A DNA stretch of 64,000 nt, taken from contig CAYWXL010000017.1 in NCBI GenBank assembly GCA_964461995.1, positions 8,799 through 72,798 of the forward strand. Direction: 5' to 3'. This document shows positions 34,488 to 44,118 of the stretch, in pieces. How positions within the stretch are numbered: position 1 is the stretch's first letter; every line of letters starts with the position of its first letter. A program made the position numbers and the translations under genes. Below the pieces are notes generated by a model, which was not told where the DNA came from, searched no databases, and saw only the letters and a program-made list of their open reading frames with translations. Origin of the DNA: JALSRK01 sp964461995 (GTDB taxonomy: Bacteria; Acidobacteriota; Terriglobia; Bryobacterales; Bryobacteraceae).

Positions 34488-35633
34488 TCACGCAGCGCGG
34501 CGGCCGGCGAGGCTTCGGACCAACAACTCGTGAAGTTTGCGCAGTTGCGCGGCGGGTCCGCACAGTTGTGCGGCCCGTGCTTTGCGGCTCTCCGCCTCGC
34601 CGGCGAGTCCGGGAGCCTCAATCATGCGCCGCAAAGCCGCCGCCAACGCGGCTGCATCGTCCGGCGGCGTCAGTACCCCGCAGGAATCGTCGATAATCTC
34701 TTTGGCTCCGCCCAAAGCCGTCGCCACAACAGGCAGCCCGGCGTACAGCGCCTCGATGAAAACTACGCCGAATGGCTCAGGGGCGGTGTTGGGCTGGCAA
34801 AAGATGTCCGCTGCGTTCAACAGCTCCGGCACGTCGCGGCGCTGGCCAAGGAACCGGACGCGCGAGCCGATCCCAAGACGCTCAGCCGTGGCCCGGAGGC
34901 GGCGGAAATAGTCTTGTTCGCCTCGGCGCTGCGCGCCCCCCGCAAACCAACATGTCCATCCCGGTGACGGCGCCAGCCTCGCCAGCGCTTCCAAATGCAA
35001 GAGATGTCCCTTCCACGCCTCCATGCGCCCCACCTGGATGATGACTTTGTGGCCCTCCTCCGGCGTCGCCAGCTCTTTTCGCAGCGCGGATCTCCGCGCG
35101 GGCGAGGGTGCGCACGTCGGTGGCCGCACCGGGCAATAGAGCACCTCCCGCGGCGTTCCCGCGAACAATCGCGCAGCGCAACCGGCGGTGAACCGGCTGT
35201 TGCAGATCACGAGGTCCGCCGGCGTCGCGTTCGCCCAGCGCTCCAGCCAGTGGCGTCCGTCCGTCGCGTCGTGCATCCAGAAAACAAGCGGAATCGCGTG
35301 CCGCCGTACCGTGGGCCCGAAGACGACGTGCGGCCAGTACATGTGACAGACAGCCACGTCGAAACGGCCGGCGCCGAGCAGAGCGTCCAGCCGCCGCCGG
35401 GCGCGCCACACCTGCCGCGGCGCCCGCAAGCGGACCTCGCCGAGCCGGTGTGTCTCGACGCCCTCGGCTTCCAACTCTCGCTCCAATCTCCCGCCGAAGC
35501 AAAGCCCGAAATGCGGATCCATCTCCGGACGCTCCCGGCGCTCGGCGGCGAGCGCGACGAGCGCCGTCTCGACGCCTCCATACAGGTTGCCGCTGTGCAA
35601 ATGGAGCACTCGCATTTTCAGAAGGCCTTTCAC
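34488..35633 (-). CDS. Glycosyltransferase family 4
   Basis: The 381-residue protein has LHLHSGNLYGGVETALVAL (about 10-28), LVICNSRFTAGCAARLF, KVIIQVGRMEAWKGHLLHLE, RVRFLGQRRDVPELL and EPFGVVFIEALYAGLPVVA with EX7E. Two starts compete: GTG at 35633, in a GTGA overlap with the upstream gene as elsewhere in this operon, and ATG at 35615, which begins MRVLHLHSGN. I list the longer one. The donor is unknown. Confidence 0.86.
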   Translation of the reverse strand: MKGLLKMRVLHLHSGNLYGGVETALVALAAERRERPEMDPHFGLCFGGRLERELEAEGVETHRLGEVRLRAPRQVWRARRRLDALLGAGRFDVAVCHMYWPHVVFGPTVRRHAIPLVFWMHDATDGRHWLERWANATPADLVICNSRFTAGCAARLFAGTPREVLYCPVRPPTCAPSPARRSALRKELATPEEGHKVIIQVGRMEAWKGHLLHLEALARLAPSPGWTCWFAGGAQRRGEQDYFRRLRATAERLGIGSRVRFLGQRRDVPELLNAADIFCQPNTAPEPFGVVFIEALYAGLPVVATALGGAKEIIDDSCGVLTPPDDAAALAAALRRMIEAPGLAGEAESRKARAAQLCGPAAQLRKLHELLVRSLAGRRAA

Positions 35634-36874
35634 GCCGCCCGCCGTTGGCCCGAAACCTCCAGCAGCGATTCATAAAGCGACAGCATCTGCGCGCCCGTCC
35701 GTCGCCGGTCGAACCGCTTCAGCGCTGTCGCCCTCGCCGCTCTCCCGAGCCGTGCCCGCAATGACGCATCCCCGGCCAACAGGCGGATACACCGCGCCAG
35801 TCCTGCGGCGTCGCCAGGCTGGTGAACCAAAGCGTCTACCCCAGCCTCTACCAGCTCCGCCGCTCCCCCGTGGGCCGCGGCGATAACGGGGCGCCCGCAC
35901 GCCATGGCCTCGGCGATCACCAGCCCGAAAGGTTCCGGCGCCGTGCTCGCGTGAACGACCACGTCCAAGGCCCGCATCACGGCGCTCGTGTCCCGGACGA
36001 ACCCCGTGAATACGACCCTGCTGCCCACGCCGAGCCGGCGGGCGAGGCCCTGTAGCTCTTCCAGCGTGAATTGGCTCCCCGAGGTTTCATAGACCGGCGC
36101 CCCCACGATGTATGCGCGAAACCGCAACTCTCGCGGCAGCAGCGCCAACGCCCGGAGAAACACCTCGTGCCCCTTCCACCGGGCGAACGTTCCGACAAGG
36201 CCGATGCGCAACTTTTCCACCGGCCCCCCATTCCCTTTCGCGGGGTCCGCGAGCCGACTGATGGGCCCCGCCGGCGAAAAGCGCTTCAGGTCCACTCCGT
36301 TGAAGACGCACGCCGCGGCTGGACGGCCGGGGCAAATAGCGGCGAAGTCCGCCGCCACGCTCCGGGAGATCGCCACCACCGCCGAAGCCCGCCCCGCGTG
36401 GAGCCGCAAAAGCCGCCGCATCAGTGGACGCCGCCCGACGTAGTCGTGAATGTGCCACACGAGCGGCCACGGCCGGGGCCCCAGCCAGCAAGCCAGCAGG
36501 TGCATTTTCAACCCGTTGGAGTGGACGATGTCTGGCGCCTCTTCCCGCACCACGCGGGCGAGCCGCTGCACGTATCCGGACAACGACGCCGACGCGCGCA
36601 GAATCGCCGGCGCCCCCCGGAGCCACGCCGCGCCCAGCCGGCCGGAATCTCGCCGGAGACCGGAATCGCCCAGCTGGGCCAGCGCGGGCGGAAACGGAAC
36701 CACGCGCACGGCCGCCCCCATCGCTCTCGCCGTTCCCACTAACGGTCCACCGGCCCCCAAAACAAGGCACACCTCGGCGCTGCCTCCTGGAGCCTGCAGC
36801 ACCGAAACCAGATCAAGTAAGACACGCTCGGCGCCCCCAATTTGGCCGCCGGGGTTTAAGTAGAGTATTTTCAA
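35630..36874 (-). CDS. Glycosyltransferase family 4, first gene of the operon
   Basis: The 414-residue GT-B protein begins MKILYLNPGGQIGGAERVLL, a classic GT4 opening. It has PDIVHSNGLKMHLLACW (about 114-130), VVAISRSVAADF, LRIGLVGTFARWKGHEVFLR and EPFGLVIAEAMACGRPVIAA with EX7E. The only suitable start is TTG at 36874, with AGGAG about 12 bases upstream; this is a weak site. No gene precedes it on this strand for 580 bp, so transcription of the long operon probably begins just upstream. Confidence 0.86.
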   Translation of the reverse strand: MKILYLNPGGQIGGAERVLLDLVSVLQAPGGSAEVCLVLGAGGPLVGTARAMGAAVRVVPFPPALAQLGDSGLRRDSGRLGAAWLRGAPAILRASASLSGYVQRLARVVREEAPDIVHSNGLKMHLLACWLGPRPWPLVWHIHDYVGRRPLMRRLLRLHAGRASAVVAISRSVAADFAAICPGRPAAACVFNGVDLKRFSPAGPISRLADPAKGNGGPVEKLRIGLVGTFARWKGHEVFLRALALLPRELRFRAYIVGAPVYETSGSQFTLEELQGLARRLGVGSRVVFTGFVRDTSAVMRALDVVVHASTAPEPFGLVIAEAMACGRPVIAAAHGGAAELVEAGVDALVHQPGDAAGLARCIRLLAGDASLRARLGRAARATALKRFDRRRTGAQMLSLYESLLEVSGQRRAA

Positions 36875-37453
36875 CTTATTCCGCCACTCCTGTTCTCTTC
36901 TAAAACACGCCAGTGTCTTACAAATCTTGTGATTAATGGAAACATAGGAAACGGCCGAACTTTAGTAGTGAGGCGCGAAGCGCACCGAGGACCGTCTGGC
37001 AATGCGATTGCTAATCCTTCAACTCCAGACCGTTCAGAACAGCTTCCTGATTGGGCATGTTTACTTTACGCTGAAGCCGCTGAGCAGTTCTTACAATTCC
37101 CACGGAAAAAATTTCCCACTCGGGATTCGTCTGGACGCCTGGAGACGGGCGAGACCGTTTCGATCACGCCGCGCCGCCAGGGGCCGCTCCCGCCAAGGCG
37201 CGGTTGCATAGTGCTGTTTGCCGATTGACGGTCTTAGCTGTTGGTTCCAAAGCGCCGGCAACGGAACGTTCGTTCTGGGGAATTGCCGCAATGTCTGAGG
37301 CGCCCGGCCGTCGCTAAGGGTTTTCGGAAAGCAGCTACACGGAAAACCGAACCACGCGTCGGTGGTTCTGCTGAGCGCCCAATTCACTTTCTTAGCCGAT
37401 TTAAGACTCGAAGCATACGGTTAGATTCATACCTCGAAACCGGAGCTCTCACC
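36875..37453. other. Divergent intergenic region between the operon start and the large secreted protein gene
   Basis: These 579 bp lie between the TTG start of the minus-strand operon and the ATG of the plus-strand 1407-residue protein. Base composition is lower in GC than the flanks, which fits a control region. No open frame in it looks coding. It must hold the promoters for both directions, and TTGACG at 37225-37230 is a possible plus-strand -35 box, but I see no matching -10 at good spacing, so I do not assign promoters. Confidence 0.5.
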
Positions 37454-40400
37454 ATGCACCTTACACGCAACTACAACATGACCTTGACTTACAGTTTGTG
37501 GACTATCCTTGCGGTTGCCGGTTTGTGCGCCGCGTCGCAACCTCTCGCCGCCGCCCAACTGGCGATCACATCACCGGCGGACGGCGGTACGGTTAGTGGA
37601 GTCGTCTCGTTCTCTGCTCAAGCCGCCGGCCTGCCGAATCCTGCAACTGTCGAATTCCGTCTCAACGGGCGCCTGGTGGATCCCGGGCGCATCTCCGCTC
37701 CGCCCTACCGAGTCGAGTGGAACTCGGCGACGGTGTGGAACGGGGAAATGGAACTGCAAGCCGTGGCGCGGGATGCGTCGGGACGCGTGGTAGTCGTCAG
37801 CGCCCCCGTCCGTTTCCGCGTCGCCAATGGGCCGGCTCTGGCCCGTCATTTGACGCCCGCCCCCCCGGGCCCCGTCAGCGGCCTCGTCGAGTGGACCGTC
37901 GAAGTGCGCGACGCCGGGGAAATCGAAGGCGTAATGTTTTTCGTGGACGGTCAGCAGGTCGGGATCGTCTGGGGGCACCGGCAGCGGTACACCCTGTGGC
38001 TGGACACAACGCTTTTCGCCAACGGCGCTCACGAGCTTGCCACGGGCGTCCACGCGCTGGCCGATCCGAAGCCGCCGGTGGCGATGACCCAGACCCAGGT
38101 CGCCTTCGAGAACGGACGGGCCCTTCGCGCCCTCTTGCCCCGTTATCGAGAAGTGTTCCTGGCGCCCGGGGGCTCCGTGGCTTTGTCGCCAACCTTCCTT
38201 TACACCAACGGAGATCGAACACCCGCCACCGGCGTTGCCTACCGCTCCGAGAACACCGGCATCGCGACGGTGAGCCCTACCGGCGTCGTCAGAGCCGTCG
38301 GGAAAGGCGTCACGAACGTAATCCTCGAAGCCAACGGCAAGCGCGCCCAAGTCGCGGTTGTCGTGGGAGCTCCGGCAGCCATTCCTCATTTCAGCCGCGA
38401 TGGGCGCATCCTCCTCGATTACCAGCCGGGCGAGTCGCTCTTTGTCCGGACCCTGTTCCATCTGGATCCGAATGAAATGGTCCAAACGCCGGGGTTGGCC
38501 GCCCGTCTTCGCGCCGCCGGCGTCAACGCCCTCACCAGCGGCTTCTGGGCGCTCCCTCAAGACCTGGGTAATCCCTCGACTTACGACGAGTGGCTGTCCC
38601 GCTGGGATGGTTACTGGGATCGCATCGAGAGCATCGCCCGCAGCGAGGACTTCGCCCTGCTGCTGATCGGCGACAATGTCGCCCGCGGCCCCCGGGAACT
38701 TTACGACGTTCTCACCAAACCATGGGGCTTGCCCGGCATCGTTCATGCGTTCAACCGCCTGCGGGACAGCCGCCGTGTCATCGGCGTCGAAATGGTAGAC
38801 GAAGTCAGCGGCCTCTGGGGCGATACGCCGACACCCGGCGACGGCCGGTGGCTCAACCGCCAGCCGCCCATCCCGGATGACGCCTTCGTGCGGCTCATGA
38901 ACACGATCCGGTCCGTCCCCGGCCGTAGTCCCGTCACCTGGCCCGTGCTCTGGCTCAGTCCGCCGCAAGCCGTAAAAAACTGGATGGGCAATCCGTTCTT
39001 CAGCGATTACACCTCGATGTACTGGGACAAGCTGGCCTGGCGCCGTGCCTACCCGTGGGGCATTTCGCTTCCGCAGTTGCGGGAGTCTCTCGAGCACGTC
39101 ACTCTGAAGCGGCGCCATCTGATCCAACTCGACCGTCCGTTGCTGCTGCAGATGAGCGCCGTCGGACCGTTCTACACCAAGCTCGGCGGCGGATCTGAGT
39201 TCACCCCCGGCCAAGACCGGCTGCAAGAGCCAGGCCACGGGCCGGTAAGCATCTCCGCCCAAGCTCTCTACGCCATGGCGGTGGGAGCCGCAGGAGTACG
39301 CGTCTACAGTTACGACAGCGAAGCCTGGAAGGCTAACCGGGCCGCGCCCGGCACGGGTAGGCGGGACCTGCAAACGGGCCTGGAGCCGTTCCGCATCGGG
39401 ACGGACCGTTGGCAGGCGATGGAGGCGTCGTTCCAGCTCATTCAACGGCTCGAACCGTATCTGTTCCAGCCGCGCCTTCCCAGCCCGGAGCTGGGTCCCG
39501 AGTTCGTCACCGGGGCCCGCCGTGGACCCCGAAGCGCTCTGCTCATCGTCGTGAACATGACCGAGGCGCCCGCCGTTGCTCGGCCAGACCTGACTCCCTA
39601 TCACGTCGCCGGGGCGACGTCGATGGTTCGTTACCGCCTCCGCGGCGCTCACCTCGTCAGCGAGACGCTGCCCCTGGCCGCCTCCGACTCGCTCACCCTC
39701 TCGCCCGGAGAAGGAGCCGTCTGGCTCTTTCTGCCGGCGGATGATCCGGCCGCCTCGACCCCGTCGGTTTCGTTTGCCACCGAGCTGCCCGACGTGGTCA
39801 CCGGCGTGATCCCGATCACTGCCGCCGTCACCGGACCTTCGGCTCCCAGCCGCGTCGAACTCGTCGTGGACGGCCAAGTGGTGGACGTGCGCACCTCTGC
39901 GCCCTACCAGTTCAACTGGAACACGGGCGCCGTGAGTCCCGAAGTCTGGCACGGCGTGATGCTCCGGGCTGTCGGACAGTATGGCTCGTCGGTGGCCCAT
40001 GCGGCCGTCATGCCGGTCCCCGGAACCGCGGTTCAAAACGCGCCCCCGGTCGTCGGACTGACGAGCCCCGGCAATGGCGCCGTCTTCTCCGCTCCCGGCC
40101 AGGTGCTCCTGGAAGCGAATGCGTTCGATGGCGACGGCAAGGTCGTGGCGGTGGAGTTCCTCGTCAACGGCCAGGTTCTCGCCAACGTTGCCGCGCCGCC
40201 TTTCCAGTTCACATGGTCCAACGTGCCGGCCGGCTCCTACACCCTCCGGGCCCGGGCCACGGACGATCTCGGAGCTGCCACCCTCTCGGCCCCAGTAAGC
40301 ATTACCGTTGAGAAGCCGAATCAGCCGCCGGCCGTCTCGATCACCGCACCCGCGGCGGGTGATGTCTTCACCGCACCGGCGACGGTGGCCGTCTCCGCTT

Positions 40401-41677
40401 CCGCGAGCGATCCCGACGGCACGGTCGCCCGGGTGGAATTCTTCCTGGGAACCACCCTGATCGGAGCGGATGCCTCGCCCCCCTATACCGCGACCGCTTC
40501 GGGCGTCGCTGCGGGAACCTACACGCTGACCGCCCGCGCCATCGATGACGGCGGCGCCGTCCGAACGTCGGCCCCCGTCACGATAACCGTTTCGGCGCCA
40601 ACGTCGGCGCCCGTGGAAACGGCGGGAGCTTTCCTCCTCGGTGTGAACCTCGGAGGCCCGGCCTTGAAGATCGACGGGAACACGTGGCTTTCCCACAACG
40701 AGGCCGTCGCGGCGGGACTCGTCCTGAACACCTCCTGGACATTCGCCGTCAACTACCCGTTCCCGCTCGTCCCCGCCACCGACGGAACCACTCGTCAAAT
40801 GTTGTCGTCCGGCGTCTGGAAGCCCGGCACATCCTTCGGCCAAGGCATCAGCCTCGCCCAACCGATTCCGAACGGCCGGTATGACGTCTACCTCTACCTG
40901 GTCGAGAACCATCTCGACAACTACCGGATGATGGACGTATGGATCGAAGGTCAACCGAGCGCCACGGGCATCGGGCAGCTGCCTCTCGGCGAGTGGCGGA
41001 AGTATGGCCCGTATACCGTGGAAGTGAAGGACGGTGCTCTGAATATCGATGTCCTTAACGGCGGGCGCGGCGACCCCATGCTGGTGGGCTTCGCGGTCTA
41101 CCAGCCAGGAACCGGCGCCACCACCCCGTCGTCGCCGGCTACGGATCCCACGAATCCCAACGCGCCGCTCGGCGATGGGACTGCTGGTGCAACCTTCTAC
41201 CAAGCGGTGAACCTCGGCGGTCCCGCCGTCGTAGCCGCCGGAGTTCCTTGGCTGTCGCACGAGCAGGCAGTGCTCGCCGGCCTTGTCTCCAACACACCGA
41301 ACCTGTTCGCCGTCAAGTACGGGTTTCCGTTGCTGCCCGCGACGGATGCTTCTACGGTGAAGATGCTGTCGTCCGGCATTTGGAAGGCCGGCACCACTTT
41401 GGGCAATGGACTGGCGTTGGCCTATCCGGTGCCCAACGGCTCCTACGAGGTCTATCTCTACCTGATAGAGAATCATCAGGACTACTACCGGGTCATGCAG
41501 CCGCGGCTGGAGGGTTCCCTCATACCGGAGAAGATCGGAAGCCTGAAGCTGGGCGAGTGGAAAGCCTACGGACCTTACCAGGTCAACGTTGTGGACGGTG
41601 TACTGAATATCGACCTTCTTAACGCCGGCAAAGGCGACCCGATGTTGACCGGCTTCGTCCTCTATCGCGTCCCATAG
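37454..41677 (+). CDS. Large secreted protein: Ig-like, glycosidase-like, three Ig and two malectin-like modules
   Basis: The 1407-residue product starts at ATG 37454 (GGAG eight bases upstream) with a signal peptide (about 1-34). Ig-like segments lie at 35-225 and a BIG2-like part at 230-305. A TIM-barrel-like domain spans 310-760 and includes GVEMVDEVSGLWG (444-456) with Glu446 and Glu450. Three Ig-like domains lie at about 770-852, 864-952 and 959-1046. Two malectin-like modules at about 1059-1217 and 1247-1406 share VNLGGPA, MLSSG, YLYL-ENH, YGPY and GDPML. Residues 1-760 are paralogous to the 18856-21237 product. The modular build suggests binding and possibly cutting of an external polysaccharide. 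It is the only plus-strand gene of the exopolysaccharide region. The enzyme activity is an inference. Confidence 0.8.
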   Translation: MHLTRNYNMTLTYSLWTILAVAGLCAASQPLAAAQLAITSPADGGTVSGVVSFSAQAAGLPNPATVEFRLNGRLVDPGRISAPPYRVEWNSATVWNGEMELQAVARDASGRVVVVSAPVRFRVANGPALARHLTPAPPGPVSGLVEWTVEVRDAGEIEGVMFFVDGQQVGIVWGHRQRYTLWLDTTLFANGAHELATGVHALADPKPPVAMTQTQVAFENGRALRALLPRYREVFLAPGGSVALSPTFLYTNGDRTPATGVAYRSENTGIATVSPTGVVRAVGKGVTNVILEANGKRAQVAVVVGAPAAIPHFSRDGRILLDYQPGESLFVRTLFHLDPNEMVQTPGLAARLRAAGVNALTSGFWALPQDLGNPSTYDEWLSRWDGYWDRIESIARSEDFALLLIGDNVARGPRELYDVLTKPWGLPGIVHAFNRLRDSRRVIGVEMVDEVSGLWGDTPTPGDGRWLNRQPPIPDDAFVRLMNTIRSVPGRSPVTWPVLWLSPPQAVKNWMGNPFFSDYTSMYWDKLAWRRAYPWGISLPQLRESLEHVTLKRRHLIQLDRPLLLQMSAVGPFYTKLGGGSEFTPGQDRLQEPGHGPVSISAQALYAMAVGAAGVRVYSYDSEAWKANRAAPGTGRRDLQTGLEPFRIGTDRWQAMEASFQLIQRLEPYLFQPRLPSPELGPEFVTGARRGPRSALLIVVNMTEAPAVARPDLTPYHVAGATSMVRYRLRGAHLVSETLPLAASDSLTLSPGEGAVWLFLPADDPAASTPSVSFATELPDVVTGVIPITAAVTGPSAPSRVELVVDGQVVDVRTSAPYQFNWNTGAVSPEVWHGVMLRAVGQYGSSVAHAAVMPVPGTAVQNAPPVVGLTSPGNGAVFSAPGQVLLEANAFDGDGKVVAVEFLVNGQVLANVAAPPFQFTWSNVPAGSYTLRARATDDLGAATLSAPVSITVEKPNQPPAVSITAPAAGDVFTAPATVAVSASASDPDGTVARVEFFLGTTLIGADASPPYTATASGVAAGTYTLTARAIDDGGAVRTSAPVTITVSAPTSAPVETAGAFLLGVNLGGPALKIDGNTWLSHNEAVAAGLVLNTSWTFAVNYPFPLVPATDGTTRQMLSSGVWKPGTSFGQGISLAQPIPNGRYDVYLYLVENHLDNYRMMDVWIEGQPSATGIGQLPLGEWRKYGPYTVEVKDGALNIDVLNGGRGDPMLVGFAVYQPGTGATTPSSPATDPTNPNAPLGDGTAGATFYQAVNLGGPAVVAAGVPWLSHEQAVLAGLVSNTPNLFAVKYGFPLLPATDASTVKMLSSGIWKAGTTLGNGLALAYPVPNGSYEVYLYLIENHQDYYRVMQPRLEGSLIPEKIGSLKLGEWKAYGPYQVNVVDGVLNIDLLNAGKGDPMLTGFVLYRVP

Positions 41678-41706
41678 GCGAAATGAGGGGCCAGCGGGAA
41701 ACAGGA

Positions 41707-41741
41707 CCGGGGCGGCTTGGGTTCTTGTCAGGCCGCTCCGG
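41707..41741. terminator. Hairpin between convergent genes
   Basis: Positions 41707-41716 pair with 41732-41741 (CGGGGCGGC against GCCGCTCCG, one G-T wobble, plus a closing pair) over a 15-nt loop. It lies 30 bp after the plus-strand stop and 37 bp after the minus-strand Wzc stop, as expected for a shared bidirectional terminator. No clear T-run follows, so the function is only probable. Confidence 0.42.
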
Positions 41742-41777
41742 CTCCTTCCTGGTTCCGCTACCGCGTCGGCGTGACAA

Positions 41778-44105
41778 TTAACGCCGGTAGTAGCGTTTGG
41801 AATAGTAGTACGCGGCCTCCGGCCCTCGTGGCCGGAAGTCGTTCAGGATCGTTCCCAGCACCCGGACGCGGCTTTCACACAGCCGTTGGTGCGTGGCCAG
41901 GGCCGCGGCCCGGTCGGTTGTGCCCGAGCGAACCACGAGTACCACGCCGTCCGTGATCCGCCCCAGCAACATTGCGTCGGCGAATTGGAGCAGCGGCGGC
42001 GAGTCGAGCAACACGATGTCGAACTCCTCGCGCACGCGCTCGATAAACTCCGCAACCCGGGCCGAATGAAGCATCGAATTCACCCCGGCTCCATTCGTCA
42101 CTCCCGCAGGCATGACGAACAGGTTGGGGAAAGGCGTGCTGTGAACCAGTGCCCCGATGTCGTATTCCGCGATCGGTTTCGTCCCATTGAGCACATCGGC
42201 CAGCCCGGCTGTGTCCTTGACGTCAAAGATGCCGTGCAGCCTCGGCCTGCGAAGGTCCGCATCGATCAGCAGAGTGCGGCGTTTCGCCTCGGCCATCGCC
42301 AACGCCAAATTTGACGCCACCGTCGTCTTGCCCTCGCGCGGGTGCGGACTGGTGACCACGACGGCCTTCGGCGGATAATCCCGATCGTGACAGAACATCA
42401 ACGAGGACAAAACCACGCGGAACGCCTCCGCCATTGTGGAGGGCGTGTCGCCTTGCCAGATCGTCAAGTCCACTGACCGGTCCCCGTTCGGCGTCCCGCC
42501 GTCCGCAACCGGAGACAGAATCGACAAGTTCTCGGCCTCCCGGCGCCGCTTCTCCAGCGGCCCGCGCTCCCTCCACACCCCCACCTTGTTGGTCGGGATC
42601 ACGCCAAGCTCCGGCACGCTGAGCAAGATCGACGCGTCTCCCGGCTGGCGCAACGTGCGGTTGAGCTTCTCTCCGAGTACGACTACCACGCACCCGAACA
42701 GCGCTCCCCCCAGCAAGGAGGAAAATAAGACGCTCGCCGTCCGCGGCTGGAACGGGCGTGGAGAGGGAACAGCCGTGTCTACCACCCGAACGCTGCTGGC
42801 CGGCACGGCCGCGGCGATGCTCGCCTCGTTACTGTGCTGCAACATCGTGTTGTAGATCTGCCGGTAACTCTCCACTTGCCGTTTCAAAATGTTGTAGCGA
42901 ATGCCTCTCACCGCCTGGGAGGTCACCTCGCGGGAGCGGGCCTCGTACGCGTCCACCAACATCCGTTCCCGGTGGGTGGTAAATTCGTAGTCGTCCTTGA
43001 TCCGCTTCACGATCTCCGACTGCTCCCGCAACATGGCCGCTTCCATCTCGTCGATCTGCGCCTGAATGCGCTTCATCCGGTAATGTTCCGGCTTCAGGTA
43101 CGAGCTGAGTTCGGCCCGCTCCCGGCGGAGCTCCACGAGGCGGTTCCGGTAGCTCAACAACGTCCCGTCATCGAGTTCATCCGGCAGCGTCCGCTGCAAC
43201 GGGCTTTGGGCCGCTCGCCGGTAGCGCGCCTCTTTGGCGATCCGTTCGGCTTCGAGGCGGGCCAACTCGTCCTGAAGCTGCCGCAATTTGGCGCTGGCCA
43301 ATGTCTGCGGCGCCTGCTCTTCCTTGCCGACGAAAATCAATCCCGCCCGGCGCACGTAGTCCTGCAATCTCGCCTCGGCATCCTCCAGTTTGCCCTTCAC
43401 CTTATCCAGCTCGTCGCGGATCCAGGCGGCGGTGCGCTGGCTGTGCCCGTATCGGTCGGCCATGCTGTACTCGGCATATTGGCCTGTCAAGCGGTTGACG
43501 AAATCGGCCGCAATCTCCGGGCTGGTCGAGCTCGAGCGGATCTCGATGATCCGCGAGTTACGGATCGGGGCGGCGATCAACGACGAGGCGGCGATGTACA
43601 CGGCCTGCCGCCGGGCCGTTTCCGCGTCCTCCGGCTCCAGGCCGAAAGCTCTCCGTACGGAGAACAGCCACCCTCCGCGCGGAGGAAGAGGCAGACTCGG
43701 GTCTTGGAGCATGTCGTTGAGCACCTTGCCCCGTAGCCAGTTGCTCTGCATGACTAGGAGCTGCGTCTGGATGTTGGCCTGGTCGGCCGAGTATAACCCG
43801 AGCCTGGGGTCGGCGTCGTTCAGGTGAAGAAAGTTCTCGTCAATGGCCTGCAGCTCCACCGTGGACCGGGCCCCAAATAGCGTGGGACGCCAGACGAGAA
43901 TGCCGAAGCCGATTAGCAGTCCGACCAGCGTGAAAGCCAGAATCCGCAGTTTGCTGCGGCGGACGATCTCCAGGTATTCGACGAGCGGACTCTCGCCTTC
44001 ATCCGCTTCTCTGAACAGAGAGGCTTCAATCGTTTGCCTGGGGACCGGCGAGAGGTCGTTCTTGCCTTCGGGAAGTTCGGGCAGACGTTTGTTCCATGGA
44101 TTCAC
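41778..44105 (-). CDS. Polysaccharide co-polymerase / tyrosine autokinase (Wzc-type)
   Basis: The 775-residue protein combines a Wzz-type chain-length domain with a cytoplasmic BY-kinase. Membrane helices are near 52-70 and about 465-485, and the periplasmic part between them is rich in coiled-coil (ARLQDYVRRAGLIF, LVELRRERAELSSYL). The kinase part has Walker A TSPHPREGKTT (about 582-592), Walker A' LLIDADLRRPR and Walker B VLLDSPP. The C-terminus ends in a tyrosine cluster, YYYSKRYYRR, the autophosphorylation tail. It starts 13 bp after the Wza-type gene. Its job is control of chain length and export through Wza by cycling phosphorylation. Confidence 0.92.
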   Translation of the reverse strand: MNPWNKRLPELPEGKNDLSPVPRQTIEASLFREADEGESPLVEYLEIVRRSKLRILAFTLVGLLIGFGILVWRPTLFGARSTVELQAIDENFLHLNDADPRLGLYSADQANIQTQLLVMQSNWLRGKVLNDMLQDPSLPLPPRGGWLFSVRRAFGLEPEDAETARRQAVYIAASSLIAAPIRNSRIIEIRSSSTSPEIAADFVNRLTGQYAEYSMADRYGHSQRTAAWIRDELDKVKGKLEDAEARLQDYVRRAGLIFVGKEEQAPQTLASAKLRQLQDELARLEAERIAKEARYRRAAQSPLQRTLPDELDDGTLLSYRNRLVELRRERAELSSYLKPEHYRMKRIQAQIDEMEAAMLREQSEIVKRIKDDYEFTTHRERMLVDAYEARSREVTSQAVRGIRYNILKRQVESYRQIYNTMLQHSNEASIAAAVPASSVRVVDTAVPSPRPFQPRTASVLFSSLLGGALFGCVVVVLGEKLNRTLRQPGDASILLSVPELGVIPTNKVGVWRERGPLEKRRREAENLSILSPVADGGTPNGDRSVDLTIWQGDTPSTMAEAFRVVLSSLMFCHDRDYPPKAVVVTSPHPREGKTTVASNLALAMAEAKRRTLLIDADLRRPRLHGIFDVKDTAGLADVLNGTKPIAEYDIGALVHSTPFPNLFVMPAGVTNGAGVNSMLHSARVAEFIERVREEFDIVLLDSPPLLQFADAMLLGRITDGVVLVVRSGTTDRAAALATHQRLCESRVRVLGTILNDFRPRGPEAAYYYSKRYYRR

Positions 44106-44118
44106 AGCAACCTCCGGG

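Noticed and set aside
36875..37453. Specific promoters for the two divergent transcripts.
   Set aside because: Only isolated -35-like boxes were seen, without -10 boxes at fitting distance.
37571..41476. A 1301-codon open frame on the minus strand, antisense to the large secreted protein gene.
   Set aside because: The plus-strand frame has a signal peptide, domain motifs and a ribosome site; the antisense frame is Gly/Arg/His-rich with no recognisable domain and is a side effect of high GC.
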